From Enterobacter asburiae (GTDB lineage Bacteria > Pseudomonadota > Gammaproteobacteria > Enterobacterales > Enterobacteriaceae): DNA of 64,000 bases. The notes under the pieces were generated by a model, which was given only the letters and a program-made list of their open reading frames with translations, did no database searches and was not told the origin of the DNA. The stretch spans positions 2,232,001 to 2,296,000 of the forward strand of contig NZ_CP102247.1 in the NCBI RefSeq assembly GCF_024599655.1. The letters run 5' to 3'. The position numbers and the translations under genes were made by a program. This document shows, piece after piece, positions 32,879-42,388 of this stretch (position 1 is its first letter; the number at the start of each line of letters is the position of its first letter).

Positions 32879-35800
32879 CTAGTCGCTGGTCGGTTTTTCG
32901 GCTTTACCCGCCATTTGCGCGAGGAAGTCATAACGTTTTTGCAGGTCAGCAGCAGCGTCTTTCCAGAGCTGTTCGGCCACTTCCGGCTGCTGCGCGTTAA
33001 GGCGACGGAAGCGCTGTTCCTGCATTAACGTCTCGGCCAGAGCATCTGACGGTGGACGCGAATCCAGCGCCAGCGGCAATTTACCCTCGTCAGCACGACG
33101 CGGGTCGAACCGGTACAGCGGCCAGAAGCCGGTCGCGGTCAGCTGACGCATCTGGTCGTGGCTGAGCGCCAGGTCGTAGCCATGCTCTTCGCAAGGGCTA
33201 TAGGCAATGATCAGCGACGGGCCTGGATACGCTTCCGCTTCCTGGATGGCTTTTACCGTCTGGTTAAGCTGGGCACCCAGCGAGATTTGCGCGACGTAAA
33301 CGTGGCCGTACATCATCATGCTCACACCGAGATCTTTGCGCGCCTTGCGTTTACCGTGCTCACCGAATTTCGTCACGGCGCCTAACGGCGTGGCTTTCGA
33401 TGCCTGACCACCGGTATTGGAATAACACTGCGTATCCAGAACCAGGATGTTGACGTTTTCGGTCAGGCTCAACACGTGATCCAGTCCGCCAAAGCCGATA
33501 TCGTAAGCCCAGCCGTCGCCGCCAATCAGCCAAATCGATTTTTCGACCAGGGCGTCAGCGTCGGTCAGCAGCTGTTCAGCTCCCTCCACACCCTGAAGCA
33601 CGCGACGCAGCTCGGCAACCTGCTCACGACGTTCTTCTGGCGTCGCGTCCGCATGAAGCGCGTCATTGAGCTCAGCAGGGATCTCCCCGGCAAACTGCTC
33701 CAGCAGGCGCATCACGCGCGCGCGATGCTGGTCGACGGTCAGGCGGAAGCCCAGTCCGAATTCGGCGTTATCCTCGAATAACGAGTTTGCCCACGCCGGA
33801 CCGCGACCATTCGCGTCGGTGGTGTACGGAGTGGAAGGCAGATTACCGCCATAAATTGAGGAACAGCCGGTTGCGTTGGCAATCAGCATCCGGTCACCGT
33901 ACAGCTGGGTAAGCAGCTTGATATACGGTGTCTCACCGCAGCCGGAGCAGGCCCCGGAGTACTCAAACAGCGGCGTAATCAGCTGTGACGTACGAATATC
34001 AATACGTTCCAGTTTGCTGCGATCGATTTCCGGCAGATTCAGGAAGAAGTCATAGTTGACCTTCTCCTCTTCAACGTGCTCCAGACGCGACATCATATTG
34101 ATGGCTTTGATCTTCGGATCCTGCCTGTCTTTCGCCGGACAGACCTCGACGCACAGGTTACAGCCGGTGCAATCTTCCGGCGCGACCTGCAGAACGTATT
34201 TCTGTCCGCGCATATCACGGGATTTCACATCCAGGGAATGCAGGCTGGCCGGCGCGGCTTCCATCTCTTCAGGTGACACCACTTTGGCGCGAATAGCAGA
34301 GTGCGGGCAGGCCGCCACGCAGTGGTTGCACTGGGTACACAACTCTTCTTTCCAGATGGGGATCGCTTCGGCAATGTTACGTTTTTCCCAGCGCGTGGTG
34401 CCCATCGGCCAGGTGCCATCCGGCGGTAGCGCAGAGACGGGCAGGGCATCGCCCAGACCGGCTAGCATCGCCGCCGTCACGGTCTTAACGAAATCAGGCG
34501 CCGCATCGGACACCACCGGAGGGCGATTCGGACTTGCGGCATTCACCGGCTGCAGCGGTACCTCAAACAGCGACTCGCGTGCCAGCGCCAGCGCCTGCCA
34601 GTTTCGTTCGACCAGCTCCTGGCCCTTGCTGCTGTAGCTTTTAGCAATCGCACCCTGCAGTTCCACCAGCGCGCTGTCGCCCGGCAGGATATTGGTCAGG
34701 TGAAAGAAGGCCATCTGCATTACGGTATTAATACGCGCAGCAAGGCCACATTCGCGGGCAATTTTAGCGGCGTTGACCACGTATAAACGGGCTTTTTTCT
34801 GGTTCAGCACCGCCTGAACTTCCTGCGGCAGACGCGCCCAGACTTCGTCCGCGCTGTAAGGCGTATTGAGGAGGAAAATACCGCCGGGCTTCAGGCGCTC
34901 GGCCATCTGGTATTTATCGATAAACTGCAGCTGGTGGCAGCCAACAAAGTCCGCCTGAGAAATAAGATACGCGGAGCGGATGGGCTGTTCGCTCACGCGC
35001 AGGTGGGAAACGGTCAGGCCGCCTGCTTTTTTGGAGTCGTAAACGAAGTAACCCTGGGCGTACCACGGCGTTGAGTTGCCGATGATTTTGATGTTGTTTT
35101 TAGTCGCGGAGACGCTGCCGTCGCTGCCCAGACCATAGAACAGCGCCTCAAGTTTGGCGGTCGAGGGCAGGGTATTTTCCGGCAACGACAGGGACAGGTT
35201 TGTCACATCATCATAAATGCCGACGGTAAAGCGCGGCTTGGGCTTCGCTTCGCTTAACTCGTTGAATACCGCCAGCACGCAGTCCGGCCCAAACTCCTTG
35301 GAGGACAAACCATAGCGACCCCCGATCACGCGCGGCAGCGTTTCACGTTCGCCCTGATTAAAGGCTTCTGCCAGGGCCGTCATCACATCCAGATACAGCG
35401 GTTCTGCCTGTGCGCCGGGCTCTTTGGTACGGTCGAGCACCGCCACAGAGCGGGCGCTTTCAGGCAGAGCCGAAAGCAGATGTTTAGCCGAGAACGGACG
35501 ATAGAGACGCACTTTAAGCACGCCAACTTTTTCGCTGCGCGTCAGCAGCTCGTCAACCACTTCTTCACAGGTCCCAATGGCTGACCCCATCAGCACAATG
35601 ACCCGTTCCGCCTGCGGATGGCCGTAGTATTCAAACGGCTTATATTCACGGCCGGTTGCGACAGCAAAATCATTCATTGCCTGTTCAACATGGTCGTAGA
35701 CCGCGTTGTACCAGGGGTTCGTGGCCTCACGGGACTGGAAATAGGTATCCGGGTTCGCCGATGTCCCGCGAATAACCGGGTGTTCAGGATTCAGAGCCCG

Positions 35801-36403
35801 GGCGCGATGCGCGTCGATTTCCGCCTGCGGCAGCAGATTCAGGATTGTATCGTCAGCCAGCGGGACGATTTTGTTGATTTCGTGAGAGGTGCGGAAACCA
35901 TCAAAAAAGTGAATAAACGGCACGCGGCTTTTGAGCGTGGCGATATGCGAAATTAAGGCAAAGTCCTGCGCTTCCTGAACGCTGCTGGCGCATAGCATCG
36001 CGCAGCCGGTCTGGCGCACGGCCATCACGTCAGAGTGATCGCCAAAGATAGAGAGCGCGTGGGTGGCAACGGTACGCGCGGCAACGTGCAAAACAAAGGG
36101 CGTCAGCTGACCGGCGAGTTTGTAAAGCGTAGGGATCATTAACAACAATCCCTGAGAAGAGGTAAACGACGTGGAAAGCGCGCCGGTCTGAAGCGCACCG
36201 TGTACCGTGGCAATCGCCCCGGCTTCAGACTGCATTTCAACCACTCTCGGGACATCGCCCCAGACGTTTTTTAACCCGTTTCCCGCCCAGGCATCCGCCT
36301 GCTCGGCCATGGTCGAACTTGGCGTAATCGGGTAGATGGCGATAACTTCACTGGTGCGAAACGCGACTGAGGCAACTGCACCATTACCGTCAATAGTTTG
36401 CAT
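32879..36403 (-). CDS. nifJ: Pyruvate:flavodoxin oxidoreductase
   Basis: 1174 residues, the E. coli YdbK length. A single chain carries all PFOR domains: an N-terminal pyrimidine-binding domain (AYRTSEVIAIYPITPSS-like start), a gamma domain, and a bacterial ferredoxin insert with two [4Fe-4S] motifs (CTQCNHCVAACPHSA and CTGCNLCVEVCPAKD). A third cluster site is SGACSGCGETPY, and the TPP-binding domain has GGDGWAYDIGFGGLDHVL and DTQCYSNTGGQ. It oxidises pyruvate to acetyl-CoA plus CO2 and reduces flavodoxin or ferredoxin. In E. coli it is a minor enzyme raised under oxidative stress. Confidence 0.96.
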   Translation of the reverse strand: MQTIDGNGAVASVAFRTSEVIAIYPITPSSTMAEQADAWAGNGLKNVWGDVPRVVEMQSEAGAIATVHGALQTGALSTSFTSSQGLLLMIPTLYKLAGQLTPFVLHVAARTVATHALSIFGDHSDVMAVRQTGCAMLCASSVQEAQDFALISHIATLKSRVPFIHFFDGFRTSHEINKIVPLADDTILNLLPQAEIDAHRARALNPEHPVIRGTSANPDTYFQSREATNPWYNAVYDHVEQAMNDFAVATGREYKPFEYYGHPQAERVIVLMGSAIGTCEEVVDELLTRSEKVGVLKVRLYRPFSAKHLLSALPESARSVAVLDRTKEPGAQAEPLYLDVMTALAEAFNQGERETLPRVIGGRYGLSSKEFGPDCVLAVFNELSEAKPKPRFTVGIYDDVTNLSLSLPENTLPSTAKLEALFYGLGSDGSVSATKNNIKIIGNSTPWYAQGYFVYDSKKAGGLTVSHLRVSEQPIRSAYLISQADFVGCHQLQFIDKYQMAERLKPGGIFLLNTPYSADEVWARLPQEVQAVLNQKKARLYVVNAAKIARECGLAARINTVMQMAFFHLTNILPGDSALVELQGAIAKSYSSKGQELVERNWQALALARESLFEVPLQPVNAASPNRPPVVSDAAPDFVKTVTAAMLAGLGDALPVSALPPDGTWPMGTTRWEKRNIAEAIPIWKEELCTQCNHCVAACPHSAIRAKVVSPEEMEAAPASLHSLDVKSRDMRGQKYVLQVAPEDCTGCNLCVEVCPAKDRQDPKIKAINMMSRLEHVEEEKVNYDFFLNLPEIDRSKLERIDIRTSQLITPLFEYSGACSGCGETPYIKLLTQLYGDRMLIANATGCSSIYGGNLPSTPYTTDANGRGPAWANSLFEDNAEFGLGFRLTVDQHRARVMRLLEQFAGEIPAELNDALHADATPEERREQVAELRRVLQGVEGAEQLLTDADALVEKSIWLIGGDGWAYDIGFGGLDHVLSLTENVNILVLDTQCYSNTGGQASKATPLGAVTKFGEHGKRKARKDLGVSMMMYGHVYVAQISLGAQLNQTVKAIQEAEAYPGPSLIIAYSPCEEHGYDLALSHDQMRQLTATGFWPLYRFDPRRADEGKLPLALDSRPPSDALAETLMQEQRFRRLNAQQPEVAEQLWKDAAADLQKRYDFLAQMAGKAEKPTSD

Positions 36404-36674
36404 AGGACAACACCCTTACATTGCGCAAAAAATAGGGGTCTGTATAACGGTAACAAACCCTGAATATTATCAGTGTATTCTAGCAAATGCGGGATTTTAC
36501 GATTTTCGCTTTTGTGTCCTTGGTATTCTCTCCATCAATGAGTAGATCAAACTTTTGGCGAAAAAATTGCGAGAAATTGTTTCTGGAGCGCATAAATACG
36601 CACTTCCGCTCTCGACGACACGGGATGTGATGCCTATTATGCATAGGTTTCGCATTATTCATGGGGGAGAGAGC

Positions 36675-36941
36675 ATGCGCTCAGCATTTTGGGTAGGGTG
36701 TGCCGCATTATTGTTGTCGGCATGTAGCAGTGAACCAGTCCAGCAGGCAACGGCAGCCCACGTGGCACCGGGAATGAAAGCGGCGATGTCCAGTTCAGGC
36801 CAGGCCAACTGCGCAATGATTGGCGGTTCGCTGTCTGTCGCCCGCCAGCTTGATGGTTCTGCTATTGGGATGTGCGCCTTGCCAAACGGCAAACGCTGTA
36901 GTGAACAGTCGCTTGCCGTTGGAAGCTGCGGTAACTACTGA
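36675..36941 (+). CDS. ydbJ: YdbJ, DUF333 lipoprotein
   Basis: 88 residues from the ATG at 36675 (behind GGGGGAGAG); the frame runs open upstream to 36555. Lipobox LSAC at about residue 17. The DUF333 core is clear: ANCAMIGGSLSVARQLDGS and MCALPNGKRCSEQSL, with conserved cysteines. Envelope lipoprotein of unknown function. Its stop codon directly abuts the stop of convergent hslJ, with no base between them. Confidence 0.88.
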   Translation: MRSAFWVGCAALLLSACSSEPVQQATAAHVAPGMKAAMSSSGQANCAMIGGSLSVARQLDGSAIGMCALPNGKRCSEQSLAVGSCGNY

Positions 36942-37379
36942 TTATTCTGCACGCTTAAACATCAGCGTTTTATCGGCTGTCGCCAGGGTTAACTGGTCCT
37001 CAGTCAGGTCGACCTGCGCCCCTTTGCGCAGCATGTCGCCGATGGCCTGATCCAGCTCATTCAGCTGCGGTTCAGTACAGAGCTTGCGCGTCATGGCCAG
37101 CGTTTTAACCTTAAGCTCGCCTTCGGACAATTTCCCCTGTCCGTTGAAGCGGTTACACATCTGGCCAGAAACGCTGATGTTATTAACCAGGCTGATATCT
37201 GGCAGCGCGCTAAAACCAATCTCAGGTTGCGTTGTCGAGGTCTTCACGGCCTTACCGTTTACATTTTCCAGCACAAAGCGGTGGTTTTTAAGTTGCTCCG
37301 GCTGTACGGAGGCTTTACCCGGATTAACGCACCCGGTAAGGACAAGACTAATAACACTTAACGCAATGAGCTTTTTCAT
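36942..37379 (-). CDS. hslJ: Heat-inducible lipoprotein HslJ (META domain)
   Basis: 145 residues from the ATG at 37379 (MKKLIALSVISLVLTGC); a start four codons earlier is possible. Lipobox LTGC. The META/HslJ domain is visible: HHRFVLENVNGK-like start, GFSALPDISLVNNISVSGQMCNRFNG and LAMTRKLC. In E. coli HslJ is an outer-membrane lipoprotein linked to novobiocin resistance. E. coli has ldhA next; here the cytochrome bd operon follows instead. Confidence 0.9.
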   Translation of the reverse strand: MKKLIALSVISLVLTGCVNPGKASVQPEQLKNHRFVLENVNGKAVKTSTTQPEIGFSALPDISLVNNISVSGQMCNRFNGQGKLSEGELKVKTLAMTRKLCTEPQLNELDQAIGDMLRKGAQVDLTEDQLTLATADKTLMFKRAE

Positions 37380-37507
37380 TTTTCTTCTCAAACTATAAAT
37401 ACCGTGAATCTTTTTCCAGTCTAACGATACTCTGCCGTGCGTTAATGGGGTTTATCTGAAAGTGCGGGGGGAAGTACCGGGCAACGCAGCGGTTGCCCGG
37501 AATGGCG

Positions 37508-37636
37508 TTAATGCGATTTAAACCCTGCCGCCGTCATCAGCATACGGAAGAGCATACTGACAGCAGCCAGCGCCAGTACGCTGCCGCCCCAGATAATGGC
37601 CAGCCACAGTAATCTTTTCCAGACCGGTTGTTGCAT
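37508..37636 (-). CDS. DUF2474 small subunit of a bd-type oxidase
   Basis: 42 residues (MQQPVWKRLLWLAIIWGGSV...) with a single membrane helix at about 9-34. The start overlaps the cydB-like stop as TGATG, so translation is coupled. DUF2474 proteins regularly end cydAB/cioAB operons and are thought to play the part of CydX/CydY, stabilising the oxidase haems. This ORF is shorter than many gene-finder cut-offs. Confidence 0.8.
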   Translation of the reverse strand: MQQPVWKRLLWLAIIWGGSVLALAAVSMLFRMLMTAAGFKSH

Positions 37637-38646
37637 CAGTGATAACCCTCCCCATGCTGAACTTTGCCGCGAAACACGTAGTAGCTCCAGAAGGTGTAGA
37701 CCAGAATAACGGGAATGATCAACAGCGCGCCCACCAGCATAAAGCCCTGGCTTTGCGTCGGGGCGGCGGCCTGCCACAGGGTGATCGACGGTGGAATAAT
37801 ATGCGGCCAAATGCTGATCCCAAGCCCGCTAAAACCGAGGAATATCAGCCCCAGTGTCAGGATAAACGGACGGCTATGGCTGTCGGGATTATTCAGGCAG
37901 CGCCACTGATACAGGCTAAAAATCACCACCAGGGCGGGGACAGGCAGCAGATAAAACAGATTCGGCAGCGTAAACCAGCGCGCAGCGATGGCCGGTTGCG
38001 CCAGCGGCGTCCAGAGGCTGATCGCCGCAATAAACGCCAGCAGCACGATTAACAGCGTTTTCGACACCTCACGCATCCGCTGCTGAAGCGCGTTTTCGCT
38101 TTTCATCACCAGCCAGGTAGAGCCTAACAGCGCATAAGCTACCACCAGCCCGGCCCCGCAAAACAGGTTAAACGCGGTAAACCAGTCAAAGGGGCCGCCG
38201 GCATAGGCCCGACCGGTGACGGTAAAGCCGTTAATGACGGCGCCTACCGTCACGCCCTGGGTAAACGTTGCCAGAATTGAACCGCCTATAAACGCCTTAT
38301 CCCAGAAGGGGCGGTGGGCCGGCGTGGCTTTAAAGCGAAACTCAAATGCCACCCCGCGGAAAATAAGACCGATCAGCATTAACGTCAGCGGAATGGTGAG
38401 AGCATCAACGATAACCGCATACGCCAGCGGGAATGCGCCGAACAGTGCGGCACCGCCAAGCACCAGCCAGGTTTCATTTCCGTCCCAGACCGGCGCGACG
38501 CTGTTGACCATCACGTCGCGATCGTCGGCGTTCTGCGTTGCCGGGAAGAGAATACCGATCCCCAGATCAAAACCGTCCATCACGATATACATCAGCGTGG
38601 CAAAGACGATAATGACAAACCAGATAATGGAAAGATCGATACCCAT
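37636..38646 (-). CDS. cydB: bd-type ubiquinol oxidase subunit II (CioB/CydB)
   Basis: 336 residues, eight or nine membrane helices. It starts MGIDLSIIWFVIIVF and has the conserved MDGFDLGIG and PVWDGNETWLVLGG motifs. Length and sequence fit the cyanide-insensitive oxidase (CIO) branch rather than E. coli CydB (379). It overlaps its partner gene by one base at 38646. Subunit II is needed for assembly of the haem b595/d site in subunit I. Confidence 0.9.
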   Translation of the reverse strand: MGIDLSIIWFVIIVFATLMYIVMDGFDLGIGILFPATQNADDRDVMVNSVAPVWDGNETWLVLGGAALFGAFPLAYAVIVDALTIPLTLMLIGLIFRGVAFEFRFKATPAHRPFWDKAFIGGSILATFTQGVTVGAVINGFTVTGRAYAGGPFDWFTAFNLFCGAGLVVAYALLGSTWLVMKSENALQQRMREVSKTLLIVLLAFIAAISLWTPLAQPAIAARWFTLPNLFYLLPVPALVVIFSLYQWRCLNNPDSHSRPFILTLGLIFLGFSGLGISIWPHIIPPSITLWQAAAPTQSQGFMLVGALLIIPVILVYTFWSYYVFRGKVQHGEGYH

Positions 38647-40046
38647 TATGGCTGCTCCTTATGTTCAGTTGTGACGGCAGAAAGCGGGCGCGCCGGACGT
38701 CCGTCGGACTCGGTGGCGAATGATTCATGCGGCTGCGGGCCTTTTCGGATGAGGCGCACCATATAGCTGTAACCCACGCCGAATACCGAGGTATAGACGA
38801 CGAAGAAGGCCAGCAGGCTCACGCTCATGTGCAGGTCACCATGGGCAGACACTGCATCCTTCGTTCGCTGGAGTCCGTAGACCACCCACGGCTGGCGGCC
38901 CACTTCGGTGGTGATCCACCCGGCCAGGATGGCAATCAGCCCGGTTGGCCCCATCAGCAGCGCAAACCACAGGAAAGGGCGTGACGAATACACGCGTTTT
39001 TTGTAGCGCAGCCAGAGTGCCGTTACCCCAAGCAGCAGCATCAGCATGCCCAGGCCTGCCATAATGCGGAATGACCAGAAGACGATGGTGGAATTCGGAC
39101 GGTCTTCCTTCGGGAACTCTTTGAGGGCCGGAACCTGTTTATCCAGGCTGTGCGTCAGGATAAGACTCCCCAGCGCCGGGATCTCCAGCCCAAAGCGGGT
39201 CCGCTCCTGTTCCATATCCGGCCAGCCAAACAGCAGCAGCGGGGTAGGCTCACCCGGCGGATTTTCCCAGTGGCCTTCAATGGCGGCAATCTTGGCGGGC
39301 TGGTGCTTTAAGGTGTTCAACCCGTGCATATCGCCAACCATGGCCTGGATGGGGGCGACAATCAGCGTCATCCACAGCGCCATCGAAAACATCGCGCGGA
39401 TAGCAGGGGTATTATTCCCGCGCAGCAGATGCCATGCCGCCGATGCGCCCACAAACAGGGCGCTGCTCAGGAATGCGGCTATCGACATATGCAGCAGGCG
39501 GTAAGGGAAGGAGGGGTTAAACACCACGGCGAACCAGTCCACCGGTACCACCTGTCCGTTGACGATCTCGTAGCCCTGCGGGGTTTGCATCCAGCTGTTC
39601 GACGAGAGGATCCAGAAGGTGGAGATAATGGTGCCCAGCGCCACCATACAGGTGGCGAAGAAGTGCAGACCCGGCCCGACCTTGTTCCAGCCAAACAGCA
39701 TCACGCCGAGGAACCCGGCTTCGAGGAAGAAGGCGGTGAGCACTTCATAGGTCAGCAGCGGGCCGGTAATGCTGCCCGCAAACTGTGAAAATCCGCTCCA
39801 GTTGGTGCCAAACTGGTAGGCCATCACCAGCCCGGAGACCACGCCCATGCCAAAGTTGACGGCAAAAATCTTCGACCAGAAATGGTACAGCGAGCGCCAG
39901 ACCGGATTTTTTGTTTTCAGCCACAGCCCTTCGAGTACGGCAAGGTAGCTTGCCAGGCCGATAGTGATGGCCGGGAAAATAATGTGAAAGGATACGGTAA
40001 ACGCAAACTGTATCCGTGCAAGGTGAAAAGCATCTAAACCAAACAT
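38646..40046 (-). CDS. cydA: bd-type ubiquinol oxidase subunit I, CIO clade (CioA/CydA)
   Basis: 466 residues from the ATG at 40046 (MFGLDAFHLARIQFAF), behind TTGAGGC; a TTG six codons earlier is rejected. Haem-ligand regions are visible: FHIIFPAITIG (first His), YRLLHMSIAAF (His) and GDMHGLN. The GRQPWVVYGLQRT signature is near the C-terminus. The Q-loop region after RFGLEIPALGSL is short, as in CIO-type enzymes. It oxidises ubiquinol and reduces oxygen to water with low proton yield; CIO forms tolerate cyanide and sulfide. First gene of cydA-cydB-DUF2474. Confidence 0.9.
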   Translation of the reverse strand: MFGLDAFHLARIQFAFTVSFHIIFPAITIGLASYLAVLEGLWLKTKNPVWRSLYHFWSKIFAVNFGMGVVSGLVMAYQFGTNWSGFSQFAGSITGPLLTYEVLTAFFLEAGFLGVMLFGWNKVGPGLHFFATCMVALGTIISTFWILSSNSWMQTPQGYEIVNGQVVPVDWFAVVFNPSFPYRLLHMSIAAFLSSALFVGASAAWHLLRGNNTPAIRAMFSMALWMTLIVAPIQAMVGDMHGLNTLKHQPAKIAAIEGHWENPPGEPTPLLLFGWPDMEQERTRFGLEIPALGSLILTHSLDKQVPALKEFPKEDRPNSTIVFWSFRIMAGLGMLMLLLGVTALWLRYKKRVYSSRPFLWFALLMGPTGLIAILAGWITTEVGRQPWVVYGLQRTKDAVSAHGDLHMSVSLLAFFVVYTSVFGVGYSYMVRLIRKGPQPHESFATESDGRPARPLSAVTTEHKEQP

Positions 40047-40072
40047 GCACAGCCTCAATGTCAAACGGTGTG

Positions 40073-40137
40073 CTGTTATGGTATAGGGGCGAAGTTCGGA
40101 CTATCAGACGCAGAAAAGTGATTTTTAACCATAACAG
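40073..40137. promoter_or_regulatory. Inverted repeat in the cytochrome bd promoter region
   Basis: A perfect 10-bp inverted repeat, CTGTTATGGT (40073-40082) and ACCATAACAG (40128-40137), spans 65 bases just upstream of cydA. ATAACAGTTRGC recurs at 40641-40652 before ydcR. Both look like binding sites for a dimeric regulator. Identity of the regulator unknown. Confidence 0.4.
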
Positions 40138-40286
40138 TTGGCATAAATTTCATGCTTTAACCATCTGATATACTTCGCACTGAGGAATAAAAACTGTATT
40201 TTTATGATTTTTACGCATAAAACCGCTTGCCTTGTCGTCTGCGCCGTGCGTTAATGGTCTTCTGGTTTTGAGTCCAAATAAATATC

Positions 40287-40307
40287 TGACGTAGTTTTAT
40301 AAAGCAG
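40287..40307 (+). promoter_or_regulatory. Cold-box-like leader start of the YmcF-family gene
   Basis: TGACGTAGTTTTATAAAGCAG resembles the start of the cspA mRNA (TGACGTACAGA...TAAAGCAG). It lies about 150 bases before the ATG at 40437, so a long cold-shock-type 5' leader is likely. The rest of the interval 40047-40436 holds the cydA promoter and no gene. Confidence 0.5.
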
Positions 40308-40436
40308 TTCTCATCACGTTGTGCCTCTCCGCAGCCTCTCTTGGGTCTTTATCTACTTTCCGATTCGTTTTGTTTAAAACCATTATTGCCCAATCGGCCC
40401 ATTAGTAATTTACGTTTTACGTTTCAGGAGAATCCT

Positions 40437-40625
40437 ATGACTTCTTATATCCATTTTCGCTGCCCATGCTGTCATGGCTCGCAGTACCGTACCTCAGTCT
40501 TTGATATGTCTGAGAAAAACCCACTCGGCGCGAAATGCATCTTTTGCAAATCGTCGATGATTACGCTCGATCACCTGGCCGCTGCGCGTCAGGCGCAAAG
40601 CCACGTTACCGAGTACCGTAAGTAA
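40437..40625 (+). CDS. YmcF/YnfQ-family cold-shock zinc-finger protein
   Basis: 62 residues starting MTSYIHFRCPCCHGSQYRTS, with CPCC and CIFC knuckles about 27 residues apart, a zinc ribbon. It is closely similar to E. coli YmcF and YnfQ, small proteins encoded beside cspG and cspI and induced by cold. TCAGGAGAATCCT is a strong ribosome site, and the cold-box-like leader supports cold induction. It is 82 bases before ydcR, with a separate promoter region between. Confidence 0.82.
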   Translation: MTSYIHFRCPCCHGSQYRTSVFDMSEKNPLGAKCIFCKSSMITLDHLAAARQAQSHVTEYRK

Positions 40626-40707
40626 TTCATTTCGCAAACTATAACAGTTAGCTAAATCTTCTCTTTTTCTCCTGCTGATATACACTGTCGGTCATAAGGA
40701 GAATCTG

Positions 40708-42117
40708 ATGAAAAAATACCAGCGTCTGGCGCAACAAATTATCTCGCAGATTGAGCTTGGCGTATGGCTGCCGGGCGATAAGCTGCCTTCGCTGCGAGAG
40801 CAGGTGGCGAGCAGCGGTATGAGTTTTATGACCGTTGGCCACGCGTATCAGATGCTGGAAAGTCAGGGGCGCATTGTCGCCAGACCGCAGTCGGGCTATT
40901 ACGTTGCCTCGCGCCCGACCGCACAACAGCCTGCTCCACCTGCCCAGGTGATGCGTGACGAAGTGGTGGATATTAACACCTACATCTTCGACGTCTTACA
41001 GGCCAGCCGCGACCCGTCCGTTGTTCCTTTTGCCTCCGCGTTTCCCGATCCCCGACTTTTTCCGCTGCAGCAGCTCAACCGCTCGCTGGCGAACGTCAGC
41101 AAAACCGCGACGGCGATGAGCGTGATTGAGAACCTGCCGCCGGGTAACGTCGATCTTCGCCACGCCATTGCCCGTCGCTACGCGCAGCAGGGAATGAACA
41201 TCTCCCCGGAAGAGATCGTGATCACCGCAGGCGCACTTGAAGCGCTCAATCTCAGCCTGCAGGCGGTGACCGAGCCGGGCGATTGGGTGATAGTCGAAAA
41301 CCCGTGTTTCTACGGCGCGCTGCAGGCGCTGGAGCGTCTGAAGCTCAAAGCGTTGTCAATTGCGACGGATGTCCGCGAGGGGATTGACCTGAATGCCCTT
41401 GAACAGGCGCTGAATGAGTACCCGGTTAAAGCCTGCTGGATCATGACCAACAGTCAGAACCCGCTTGGCTTCACGCTGAGCGCGGAGAAAAAAGCGCAGC
41501 TTGTGGCGCTGTTAACGCAGCACAATGTCCCCCTGATTGAAGACGATGTCTACAGCGAGCTCTATTTTGGCCGCGAAAAGCCGCTCCCGGCGAAAGCATG
41601 GGATCGTCAGGACATGACGCTGCACTGTTCGTCCTTTTCAAAATGTCTGGTGGCCGGTTTTCGCATCGGCTGGGTCGCGGCAGGAAAACACGCGCGACGC
41701 ATTCAGCAGCTGCAGCTGATGAGCACGCTCTCAACCAGCTCTCCCGTGCAGCTGGCGCTGGTGGATTACCTGGCGACTAAACGTTACGACGCCCATCTTC
41801 GCCGCCTGCGGCGGACGCTCGCCGAGCGAAAGCAGCAGGCCTGGCAGTCACTTCTGCGCCATATGCCTGCCGGCGTCAAAATCCACCATAACGACAGCGG
41901 CTACTTTTTATGGCTGGAGCTTCCGGCGCAGCTCGATGCGGGGCTACTGAGTGAAAAAGCCTTAACGCACCACATCAGCATTGCCCCCGGAAAGATGTTT
42001 TCCACCTCTGACGCATGGACACCGTTCTTTCGTTTTAATACCTCCTGGGCCTGGGGAGAGCGAGAAGAACAGGCGGTCATTCAGTTAGGAAAATTAATTA
42101 GCGCGATGATGGAATAA
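40708..42117 (+). CDS. ydcR: YdcR, MocR-type PLP-dependent regulator
   Basis: 469 residues (E. coli 468). A GntR-type winged helix (about 1-70; PGDKLPSLREQVASSGMSFMTVGHAY) is fused to a fold-type I aminotransferase domain with the PLP lysine in SSFSKCLVAGFRIGW and substrate-site NSQNPLG and EDDVYSELYFG. MocR proteins use PLP and an amino compound as effectors. It lies directly upstream of ydcSTUV-patD in the same direction and is the natural candidate to regulate that polyamine cluster, as inferred for E. coli. Confidence 0.93.
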   Translation: MKKYQRLAQQIISQIELGVWLPGDKLPSLREQVASSGMSFMTVGHAYQMLESQGRIVARPQSGYYVASRPTAQQPAPPAQVMRDEVVDINTYIFDVLQASRDPSVVPFASAFPDPRLFPLQQLNRSLANVSKTATAMSVIENLPPGNVDLRHAIARRYAQQGMNISPEEIVITAGALEALNLSLQAVTEPGDWVIVENPCFYGALQALERLKLKALSIATDVREGIDLNALEQALNEYPVKACWIMTNSQNPLGFTLSAEKKAQLVALLTQHNVPLIEDDVYSELYFGREKPLPAKAWDRQDMTLHCSSFSKCLVAGFRIGWVAAGKHARRIQQLQLMSTLSTSSPVQLALVDYLATKRYDAHLRRLRRTLAERKQQAWQSLLRHMPAGVKIHHNDSGYFLWLELPAQLDAGLLSEKALTHHISIAPGKMFSTSDAWTPFFRFNTSWAWGEREEQAVIQLGKLISAMME

Positions 42118-42388
42118 TCTTTTCTGCGTTATTTAAATAATCAATTCTTATCCTGATGACGGCACGGCGAATATTTCGCGGTGTCCTGTCATAGGAAATC
42201 TGCATACCGTCTCTCGCGGCTAACTCCTTGTCTATAATCCAGTTAACGGGGAATGCGCCCTCTGTCACACCTTGATGAAATTTCCTGAAGCCGTACGGTG
42301 CGGCGCATTTGCGCGGTCTACGTTTAATAAGGGAGATATTTTTACGGCACGGCTGCCGCTAAATTTCATTGCGACAGGAGTAACTCTT

